Source: Blautia hansenii DSM 20583 (GTDB lineage: Bacteria > Bacillota > Clostridia > Lachnospirales > Lachnospiraceae). From it: a stretch of DNA of 64,000 nucleotides. The translations under genes were made by a program, and so were the position numbers. Positions 57,484 through 64,000 of the stretch are shown in pieces. Within the stretch, counting starts at the first letter, position 1. Each line of letters opens with the position of its first letter. The stretch lies in the NCBI RefSeq assembly GCF_002222595.2, contig NZ_CP022413.2, positions 380,501 through 444,500 on the forward strand, given 5' to 3'. Below the pieces are notes generated by a model. It did not search any database. It saw only the letters and a program-made list of their open reading frames with translations, and was not told the origin of the DNA.

Positions 57484-58641
57484 ATGAATTGGAAGAAACA
57501 CATTAAAAATTTACTGGTATTTATTTTTACACTTCTGGCAGTGGTTTTAGGCGGTCTTATTGCCTTTAAGTTTATTCGCTTTTTTATGCCGTTTGTAATC
57601 GGATGGCTGATTGCGCTGATTGCAAACCCGTTGGTGCGGATGTTGGAAAGACGGATGAAGGTAGCCAGAAAGCATACCTCTATGCTTCTTATTATTGCAG
57701 TGCTGGCCGCTATTATCGGAGGCATTTATTTTATCGGAATGAAGACATTGCAGGAAGCAAGTTCGCTTATTGAGCAGGCGCCTGAGATTTACAGTAGTTT
57801 TCGAGAGGATTTTCAGGAGGCAGGAGAAAATCTTTCTATGATTATCGAAGAATTGCCGGACGGAGTTCAAAAAGGAATTGCAGACTTTCAGGACAGCTTA
57901 GGCAATATGATTGGAACAGCCGTAGGAAAAATCAGCCAGATTACCGTAGATCAGGCAAGTAATTTTGCGAAAAATCTTCCAAGTATTATTATAGCCATTA
58001 TATTTACAATTTTATCATCGTATTTTTTCATTGCAGACAGAGACAAGATATTGGAATTTGGAAGGGAGCATACCCCTCAGCTTATTCAGGAAAAATGGAA
58101 AATACTGGAACGGTGCTTTCGGAGTATTTTCGGCGGATATTTTAAAGCCCAGTTTAAAATTATGGGAGTCGTCTTTGTTATTCTCTGTATAGGATTTTTA
58201 ATTTTAAAGGTAAACTTTGCCATTGTGGTGGCTTTTCTCGTGTCTTTTTTGGATATGCTTCCGTTTTTCGGGACAGGTACTGCTCTTATTCCGTGGGCGT
58301 TGTTTAAAATTCTGTCAGGGGATATGCAGTACGCAGTGGGACTGATTATATTATATTTGACAACGCAGCTGATACGGCGTATTATTGAGCCTAAAGTGGT
58401 GGGAGACTCCATCGGTATTGATCCGTTGTGGACCTTGATATGTATGTATACCGGATATCGTTTTGCAGGTGTGTTGGGAATGATTTTAGCCGTACCTGTC
58501 GGGGCAATTATTGTGAATTTTTATCATGCGGGAATGTTTAACAGCGCAATTCGAAATTTGCAGGATGCAGTGGAAGATTTTCTGAAATGGCTGTATCGAG
58601 ACGACGGAAAACATATTTCAGATAATAATAAAAAAGAATAA
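57484..58641 (+). CDS. AI-2E/YtvI family membrane protein (second copy)
   Basis: The 385-residue protein has about eight hydrophobic segments (LLVFIFTLLAVVLGGLIAFKF, FMPFVIGWLIALIANPL and others). A polar middle part lies at ~85-150, and the typical C-terminal block includes FLDMLPFFGTGTALIPWALF and RRIIEPKVVGDSIGIDPLW. It resembles the protein at 22177 in layout and in the GTGT..IP motif. A transporter or pore is expected, substrate unknown. A hairpin without T run (ACAGCCT/AGGCTGT near 57398-57437) lies upstream and may be a weak terminator of the previous unit. Confidence 0.83.
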   Translation: MNWKKHIKNLLVFIFTLLAVVLGGLIAFKFIRFFMPFVIGWLIALIANPLVRMLERRMKVARKHTSMLLIIAVLAAIIGGIYFIGMKTLQEASSLIEQAPEIYSSFREDFQEAGENLSMIIEELPDGVQKGIADFQDSLGNMIGTAVGKISQITVDQASNFAKNLPSIIIAIIFTILSSYFFIADRDKILEFGREHTPQLIQEKWKILERCFRSIFGGYFKAQFKIMGVVFVILCIGFLILKVNFAIVVAFLVSFLDMLPFFGTGTALIPWALFKILSGDMQYAVGLIILYLTTQLIRRIIEPKVVGDSIGIDPLWTLICMYTGYRFAGVLGMILAVPVGAIIVNFYHAGMFNSAIRNLQDAVEDFLKWLYRDDGKHISDNNKKE

Positions 58642-58712
58642 GAGAATATACCGGTACGCAAAAGAGAAGCTTCTGTTCTCTGTACCGGATAACAAAAGCG
58701 GAGGAAAAGAAG

Positions 58713-59363
58713 ATGAAGTCAGTACTTCTTATTGGACTTGGCCGTTTTGGAAGACACATGGCGGCAAAATTGATTGAAGAAGGGAATGAGGTCTTAGCAA
58801 TAGACAGCGATGAGGGAAGAGTAAACGATGCCATTGATATGGTGACAGATGCCCAGATTGGTGATGCAACCAACGAGCATTTTGTAGAGTCCTTGGGCGT
58901 GGGAAATTTTGACCTCTGTGTGGTTGCCATCGGAGACAATTTCCAAAGTTCCTTAGAAACAACTGCTCTTTTAAAGGATATGGGAGCACGTTTTGTTCTG
59001 GCAAGAGCCAACCGTGATGTACATGCTAAATTCCTTTTGAGAAACGGAGCAGACCGCATTGTGTATCCGGAAAAGGAAATGGCACAGCGTCTGGCTGTAA
59101 AATACGGAAATGACAATATTTTTGACTATATTGAGCTGACAGACGAATATGCTATTTATGAAATACCTGCACCGGAGTCATGGATTGGAAGCAGCATTAT
59201 AGAAAAAGATATCAGAAAAAAATATAACATCAGCATTTTGGCTACGAAAGCTCAGGGGAAAATGAACCCGCTTCCTCATGCAGACTATGTCTTTAATCAT
59301 AATGAAACCCTGATTATTATGGGACATTATCGAGACGTACGTGCAGTGACAAAATTGAAATAA
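58713..59363 (+). CDS. KtrA/TrkA-type potassium channel regulatory protein
   Basis: The protein has 216 residues. The RCK_N domain begins with LIGLGRFGRHMA (~6-17), a Rossmann GxGxxG, and the acidic Asp 31 that binds NAD or ATP ribose follows at the end of the second strand. The C-terminal ~75 residues form an RCK_C domain (ESWIGSSIIEKDIRKKYNI). These proteins gate the KtrB/TrkH potassium channel from the cytosol. No channel gene is adjacent, so the partner must be elsewhere. GCGGAGGAAAAGAAG precedes the ATG. Confidence 0.9.
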   Translation: MKSVLLIGLGRFGRHMAAKLIEEGNEVLAIDSDEGRVNDAIDMVTDAQIGDATNEHFVESLGVGNFDLCVVAIGDNFQSSLETTALLKDMGARFVLARANRDVHAKFLLRNGADRIVYPEKEMAQRLAVKYGNDNIFDYIELTDEYAIYEIPAPESWIGSSIIEKDIRKKYNISILATKAQGKMNPLPHADYVFNHNETLIIMGHYRDVRAVTKLK

Positions 59364-59431
59364 CATTTGTTATATATGTAAAAAAATAGAAGGAAAATTG
59401 GTAAAAAATTCACAAACTTTACTGTGGTGCA

Positions 59432-59460
59432 TTGACAGCAAGATGATTTTGTGTTAGAGT
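59432..59460 (+). promoter_or_regulatory. promoter of the ZTP riboswitch-fhs unit
   Basis: TTGACA (59432-59437) and TAGAGT (59455-59460) are 17 bp apart, about 50 bp before the aptamer. Confidence 0.65.
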
Positions 59461-59513
59461 AAGGACATAGTTAAGTGACAGATATAAATATTATTTATTT
59501 GTTGCAGAATAAC

Positions 59514-59590
59514 ACGCATCTGATTACTGACGGATTAATGTGGAGTACCACAGGGAAATCAGAATGCGAAAAAAGCCGACCGTCTGGGCA
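59514..59590 (+). ncRNA. ZTP/ZMP (pfl) riboswitch
   Basis: CGCATCTGATT pairs with AATCAGAATGCG to close the first stem-loop, which contains GTGGAGTACCACAGGGAA. After an A-rich linker comes AGCCGACCGTCTGGGCA, the hallmark 3' block of the pfl motif. The last bases also form the 5' arm of a terminator. It senses ZTP/ZMP, which builds up when 10-formyl-tetrahydrofolate is short. The gene controlled is formate-tetrahydrofolate ligase, a known target. Confidence 0.92.
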
Positions 59591-59623
59591 ACATTTGTTA
59601 ATCTACAAATGTTGCCCTTTTTT
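59586..59623 (+). terminator. ZTP-controlled terminator
   Basis: GGGCAACATTTGT pairs with ACAAATGTTGCCC around a six-base loop and is followed by TTTTTT. Its first bases belong to the aptamer, so ligand binding and termination exclude each other (an ON switch). Confidence 0.92.
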
Positions 59624-59683
59624 CATCTCTTGCGGAGAATGGGAAAAGGGTGAGTAAAAATTATTTTCAAGGAGGATGTTACT

Positions 59684-61369
59684 ATGGGATTCAAATCAGA
59701 CATCGAAATCGCACAGGAGTGCACAATGGAGCCAATTACAAAAATTGCAGAGAAAGCAGGTATTGATGACAAATATCTGGAACAGTACGGAAAGTACAAA
59801 GCAAAAATTGACTACAATTTATTAAAAGAGTCCGATGCGCCAAACGGAAAATTAATTCTCGTTACAGCAATCAATCCGACACCGGCAGGAGAAGGAAAAA
59901 CAACAACAACGGTTGGTCTTGCAGACGGTATGCAGAGACTTGGTAAAAATGTTATGGTTGCTCTGCGTGAGCCTTCACTGGGACCTGTTTTCGGTGTAAA
60001 AGGCGGTGCAGCAGGCGGCGGATACGCACAGGTTGTTCCAATGGAAGATATCAACCTGCACTTTACCGGTGACTTCCATGCAATCGGTGCAGCAAATAAC
60101 CTTCTGGCAGCTATGCTGGATAACCACATTTATCAGGGAAATGAATTAAACATCGACCCAAGAAAGATTACATGGAGAAGATGTGTGGATATGAACGACC
60201 GTCAGCTTCGTTTTGTTCTTGACGGTATGGGCGGAAAGACAAACGGTATGCCAAGAGAAGACGGTTATGATATTACCGTAGCTTCCGAAATCATGGCAGT
60301 TCTGTGTCTTGCAAAAGACATCACAGACTTAAAAGAAAGACTGGGACGTATTATCGTTGGATATACTTATGGAAAAGTTTCTGAACAGAAACCGGTAACA
60401 GCTCATGATTTACATGCAGAAGGCGCTATGTGTGCACTGTTAAAGGATGCTTTAAAACCAAACTTAGTACAGACCTTAGAGCATGTACCTGCAATCGTAC
60501 ACGGCGGACCATTCGCAAACATCGCTCACGGATGTAACTCTGTAATCGCAACAAAGATGGCTATGAAGTTAGGGGATTACGCAATCACAGAAGCAGGCTT
60601 CGGCGCTGACTTAGGTGCAGAGAAATTTTTAGACATTAAATGTCGTATGGCCGGTCTGACTCCAAGCGCAGTTGTAATCGTAGCAACCGTTCGTGCATTA
60701 AAATACAACGGCGGAGTAGCAAAAGCAGACTTAAATAACGAAAACTTAGAAGCTCTGGAAAAAGGACTTCCAAACCTGTTAAAACATGTAAGCAACATTA
60801 AAAATGTATATAAACTTCCATGTGTTGTAGCAATCAACGCATTCCCAACCGATACAAAGGCAGAGCTTGACTTAGTAGAAAGCAAATGTAGAGAGCTGGG
60901 CGTAAACGTTGCACTGTCTGAAGTATGGGCAAAAGGCGGCGAAGGCGGAATTGCACTGGCGAAAGAAGTTATCCGTCTGGTAGAAGAACCAAACGATTTC
61001 ACATTCTCCTATGACTTAGAGGGAAGTATTGAAGATAAGCTGAACCAGATTGTACAGAAGATTTACGGTGGTAAGAGAGTGGTTCTGACAGCAAATGCAC
61101 AGAAACAGGCAGCACAGTTAGAAGCACTGGGTTACGGAAACTGCCCAATCTGTGTTGCGAAAACGCAGTACAGTCTGACAGATGATCAGACAAAATTAGG
61201 AGCACCTACAGACTTTGAAGTAACTGTAAGAAATCTGAAGATTTCCGCAGGTGCAGGATTTATTGTAGCATTGACAGGGGAAATCATGACAATGCCAGGA
61301 CTTCCAAAAGTACCGGCTGCTGAGAAGATTGACGTAGATGAAACAGGTAAAATTACCGGTCTTTTCTAA
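59684..61369 (+). CDS. fhs: formate-tetrahydrofolate ligase
   Basis: The 561-residue enzyme has the P-loop-like [15 protein letters not shown] (~65-80) and the blocks [40 protein letters not shown] and [19 protein letters not shown]. It joins formate to tetrahydrofolate with ATP, the entry of one-carbon units into purine synthesis and, in acetogens, the first step of the methyl branch of CO2 fixation. AAGGAGGATGTTACT is a strong ribosome site. The ZTP riboswitch upstream raises expression when formyl-folate is short; a formate channel gene follows. Confidence 0.98.
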   Translation: MGFKSDIEIAQECTMEPITKIAEKAGIDDKYLEQYGKYKAKIDYNLLKESDAPNGKLILVTAINPTPAGEGKTTTTVGLADGMQRLGKNVMVALREPSLGPVFGVKGGAAGGGYAQVVPMEDINLHFTGDFHAIGAANNLLAAMLDNHIYQGNELNIDPRKITWRRCVDMNDRQLRFVLDGMGGKTNGMPREDGYDITVASEIMAVLCLAKDITDLKERLGRIIVGYTYGKVSEQKPVTAHDLHAEGAMCALLKDALKPNLVQTLEHVPAIVHGGPFANIAHGCNSVIATKMAMKLGDYAITEAGFGADLGAEKFLDIKCRMAGLTPSAVVIVATVRALKYNGGVAKADLNNENLEALEKGLPNLLKHVSNIKNVYKLPCVVAINAFPTDTKAELDLVESKCRELGVNVALSEVWAKGGEGGIALAKEVIRLVEEPNDFTFSYDLEGSIEDKLNQIVQKIYGGKRVVLTANAQKQAAQLEALGYGNCPICVAKTQYSLTDDQTKLGAPTDFEVTVRNLKISAGAGFIVALTGEIMTMPGLPKVPAAEKIDVDETGKITGLF

Positions 61370-61382
61370 GAAATAAACATAT

Positions 61383-61418
61383 AGCTGCTGCATGACAAAT
61401 GTGGTGCAGCAGCTTTCT
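61383..61418 (+). terminator. hairpin between fhs and the formate channel gene
   Basis: AGCTGCTGCA pairs with TGCAGCAGCT around a 12-base loop, followed by TTCT. The weak T run suggests partial readthrough into the next gene. Confidence 0.7.
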
Positions 61419-61458
61419 ACGTATTAGAAAATTTTGGGCTTGAAGGGAGCAAATAAGT

Positions 61459-62223
61459 ATGTATAAAGACGAATATAAAGCCGTTTGTAATTCTGCGGCA
61501 ACAAAATTAAATTTACTGAAAACCAATCCGCTGGGATATTTTGTGGCGTCTATGCTTGCTGGTATGTTTGTTGCAATGGGGGGATTTCTGGCATTTACAC
61601 TTGCAGGTCATTTATCAACTTCAGAAACAGCAGCAATTTGGGCAAAACCGGCACAGAGTGCTGCATTTGCAGCAGCACTTAGCTTAGTTATCATGGCAGG
61701 AGCGGATTTATTTACAGGAAATAATTTTCTTATGTCAGCAGCAGCATTTAGAAAAACTGCTACATGGGGAGATGCCTGTAAATTATGGTGTGTATGTTGG
61801 ATTGGAAACCTGGTTGGTTCTCTTTTATCTTCTGCTCTTTTTATAGCTACAAAAGTTCCTACAGGTGCAATTGGCAATTATTTTGAAAATCTTGCAATTA
61901 CAAAGACGACTACTGCACCAATGCCATTGTTTTTCAAAGCGGTATTGTGTAACATTTTAGTATGTCTTGCTGTATGGTGTGGAATAAAAATGAAGTCTGA
62001 ATCAGGTAAATTGATTATGATTTTCTGGTGTATTTTTGTATTTATGGTATGTGGATTTGAACATAGTATTGCAAATATGAGCAGCATTGGAATTTCTCTT
62101 TTTACAGGAAAAGTTGGAATTGGTGCATATTTATATAATGTAGTAGTTGTTACCCTTGGAAATATGGTTGGAGGTATCTTAGGAGTAGCATTTCCATATC
62201 ATTTGATTTCAAAAGAAAAATAA
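61459..62223 (+). CDS. formate/nitrite transporter family channel
   Basis: The 254-residue protein has six membrane segments and FNT-family blocks: GMFVAMGGFLAF, GADLFTGNNFLM (~81-92), WIGNLVGSLL (~114-123) and CGFEHSIANM, with the central pore His at 202. It conducts formate (or nitrite) across the membrane as a pentamer. Its place after fhs points to formate. AAGGGAGCAAATAAGT precedes the ATG. Whether it imports external formate for fhs or releases fermentation formate cannot be decided from sequence. Confidence 0.92.
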   Translation: MYKDEYKAVCNSAATKLNLLKTNPLGYFVASMLAGMFVAMGGFLAFTLAGHLSTSETAAIWAKPAQSAAFAAALSLVIMAGADLFTGNNFLMSAAAFRKTATWGDACKLWCVCWIGNLVGSLLSSALFIATKVPTGAIGNYFENLAITKTTTAPMPLFFKAVLCNILVCLAVWCGIKMKSESGKLIMIFWCIFVFMVCGFEHSIANMSSIGISLFTGKVGIGAYLYNVVVVTLGNMVGGILGVAFPYHLISKEK

Positions 62224-62240
62224 AATAAGAATAAGAAAGT

Positions 62241-62269
62241 AGAGCTGTCTGTTAAGGCAGCTCTTTTTC
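62241..62269 (+). terminator. terminator after the formate channel gene
   Basis: AGAGCTG.C pairs with G.CAGCTCT and is followed by TTTT. Confidence 0.8.
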
Positions 62270-62317
62270 GTTCTATCCTTATTCATAAAGCGTAAGATGG
62301 AGAAAGGGGGATAGAAT

Positions 62318-64000
62318 ATGCAAAATCAAAAATTAGAAAATCTTTTGAATTTAGCTTTAAGTGCTACAAAAGAGGAGAGAATGAAATCATCACAGTTAAA
62401 CGTAGGGTATAATACAGAAGAAAAAAACTGGGAGCTGATTATAAAGTTTTCCGGTGATTTGAGTGCAGTGCTGGGAGAAGATATTCCAAAAGTAGAACTT
62501 TTAAATCAATTTGCCATTATACGCATTCCAGAAAGCAGAATAGAGGAATTATCACGAAATCCGCAGATAGAGTTTGTAGAGAAACCAAAGCGTTTATTCT
62601 TTGCAGTAAATCAAGGAAAAAGTGCTTCCTGCATGACAGCAGTACAAAGTGAGTTTTCGCCTTTGGGAGAAGCGCTGACAGGAGAAGGCGTGTTGGTTGC
62701 ATGTATTGATTCAGGCATTGATTATAGCCATCCTGATTTTCGTAATTCTGATGGGAGCAGCAGAATATTACGTCTGTGGGATCAAACCATACAGGGAAAT
62801 CCACCGAAAGGCTATTTTATAGGAACGGAATATACAAAGGAGCAGATTGATGAGGCATTGAAGCAGGAAAATAAAAGGGAAATGGAAAAAATCGTTCCCA
62901 GTCGTGATTTAAGCGGACATGGCACCGGAGTGATGGGAATTGCAGCCGGAAATGGGGCGGCTTCGCAAGGTGTTTATCGAGGAGTGGCTTATAAAAGTGA
63001 CTTGCTGGTTGTAAAACTGGGAACGCCTTTGGAAGATGGATTTCCCAGAACCACAGAGCTTATGCAGGGAATTGATTATGCAATTCGTCAGGCAATCGAT
63101 TTGCAGATGCCGCTGGCTTTAAATCTCAGTTTTGGCAATAATTATGGCTCTCATAGTGGGGAGTCACTTATCGAAACGTATTTGGATAATGCGGCATTGT
63201 CGGGAAAAACAGTAATTTGTGTAGGAATGGGGAATGAAGGAAGTGCGGCTATTCATACTTCGGGAAAATTGACAGAAGGTGAGACAAAAGAGATTTCACT
63301 ATATATCAGCGAGTATGAAACGGGGATGAGCGTACAGATTTGGAAACAGTATGTGGATGAGATGGAATTTGTATTGATACATCCCAATGGCGAAAGGGTA
63401 GGTCCTTTTAAGCAAATATTAGGACCGCAGCGTTTTACTATTCAAAATACGGAGCTGTTAATCTATTATGGAGAACCCAGTCCATACAGTCTTTCACAGG
63501 AAATTTATATAGATATGCTTCCAAAAAATCAGTATATCGACAGCGGTGTGTGGAAAATTCAGTTGATACCTTCAAAAGTTGTGGACGGTTCTTTTGATTT
63601 GTGGCTTCCGGGAGGCGGGATTTTAAATGAGGGAACAAGATTTTCTTCTCCGACACCGGAAACAACCTTGACCATTCCATCTACGGCAGGGCGGGTGATT
63701 TCTGTGGGAGCATACAATTCCAGATATATGTCTTACGCAGATTTTTCCGGAAGGGGTTACACAAGAGTGGTAAATGCGGTCAAACCGGATTTGGCAGCTC
63801 CGGGTGTGGATATTCGTACAACAGCAGTGGGAGGAGGGTATGATAACAGAGCAGGAACTTCTTTTGCAACGCCTTTTGTTACGGGGGCTGCAGCACTGAT
63901 GATGGAATGGGGAATTATAAAAGGAAATGATCCTTTCTTGTACGGAGAGAAGGTAAAGGCATATTTAAGAAGAGGAGCAAGGCCGCTTTTAGGCGGGGAA
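62318..64000 (+). CDS. S8 (subtilisin-like) serine peptidase, CspB-like; 3' end outside window
   Basis: The ATG at 62318 after AGAAAGGGGGATAGAAT opens a frame that runs to the window end (561 codons so far). The catalytic triad is complete: Asp 131 in ACIDSGIDYSHPD, His 201 in SGHGTGVMGIAAG and Ser 515 in AGTSFATPFVTG. An N-terminal prodomain-like part (~35-95) precedes, and a jelly-roll-like insertion (~300-440, KEISLYISEYETGMSVQIW) lies between His and Ser, as in Csp proteases of clostridia that act in spore germination. No signal peptide is seen. Whether it serves germination or another cytosolic role is open; the rest of the gene is not visible. Confidence 0.9.
   Translation, partial: MQNQKLENLLNLALSATKEERMKSSQLNVGYNTEEKNWELIIKFSGDLSAVLGEDIPKVELLNQFAIIRIPESRIEELSRNPQIEFVEKPKRLFFAVNQGKSASCMTAVQSEFSPLGEALTGEGVLVACIDSGIDYSHPDFRNSDGSSRILRLWDQTIQGNPPKGYFIGTEYTKEQIDEALKQENKREMEKIVPSRDLSGHGTGVMGIAAGNGAASQGVYRGVAYKSDLLVVKLGTPLEDGFPRTTELMQGIDYAIRQAIDLQMPLALNLSFGNNYGSHSGESLIETYLDNAALSGKTVICVGMGNEGSAAIHTSGKLTEGETKEISLYISEYETGMSVQIWKQYVDEMEFVLIHPNGERVGPFKQILGPQRFTIQNTELLIYYGEPSPYSLSQEIYIDMLPKNQYIDSGVWKIQLIPSKVVDGSFDLWLPGGGILNEGTRFSSPTPETTLTIPSTAGRVISVGAYNSRYMSYADFSGRGYTRVVNAVKPDLAAPGVDIRTTAVGGGYDNRAGTSFATPFVTGAAALMMEWGIIKGNDPFLYGEKVKAYLRRGARPLLGGE

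Noticed and set aside
59475..59657. 60-codon ORF across the ZTP riboswitch
   Set aside because: It runs through the aptamer and terminator, which explain the sequence fully.

Overview
The window looks like chromosomal DNA of a low-GC, anaerobic gut Firmicute of the Lachnospiraceae type. The basis is an Enterococcus/Clostridia-style V-type ATPase operon, formate-tetrahydrofolate ligase beside a formate channel, a YtvI-type membrane protein, a CspB-like S8 peptidase and a stand-alone MsmX-type ATPase. The protein style recalls Blautia and relatives, but no marker here fixes the genus. No rRNA, tRNA or CRISPR array was seen.

Region 1-5.4 kb is a decaying accessory or defence region. It holds the end of a SWIM zinc-finger protein, a tight three-gene DUF3791/DUF3990 cassette (the only intact module), a TOTE-type primase gene with an internal deletion fused to an antiparallel HsdS fragment, a 55-residue ORF, and an AlbA_2-type regulator killed by a stop codon, a frameshift and a truncation. 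Region 5.4-11.8 kb holds a more GC-rich FadR/Ldh2/malic-enzyme cassette with three operator-like palindromes, a large serine recombinase and a pentapeptide-repeat protein.

Region 11.9-24.5 kb is mostly housekeeping: pgi, an IS1182-type transposase, msmX with a PucR/CdaR-type regulator, a YbhJ-like hydratase, an AT-rich transcribed-looking region with a broken peptide ORF, an RluA pseudouridine synthase, a YtvI-like protein and an orphan sugar-binding lipoprotein. Region 24.7-33.4 kb is a complete V-ATPase operon in the order F-I-K-E-C-G-A-B-D, with Na+-type residues in the K subunit. Region 33.7-38.6 kb is a nucleoside-salvage unit: ribokinase, nucleoside hydrolase and a dedicated four-gene ECF transporter.

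Region 38.7-53.3 kb is carbohydrate-related. A MarR regulator is followed by remnants of a GH94 phosphorylase and a GH3 glucosidase joined head to head, then an intact GH43. Two AraC regulators are divergent from a sugar ABC importer (two permeases and a lipoprotein, no ATPase). The importer operon continues with GH88, KduI, KduD, a DhuI-like isomerase and a discoidin-like protein. Together these would import unsaturated uronic-acid oligosaccharides, split them and convert the product to 2-keto-3-deoxygluconate; MsmX at 15.7 kb is the likely ATPase. Region 53.4-64 kb holds an amino-acid ABC importer, an FMN riboswitch with ribU, a Nudix hydrolase, a second YtvI-like protein, a KtrA-like protein, a ZTP riboswitch with fhs, a formate channel, and a CspB-like peptidase cut by the window end.
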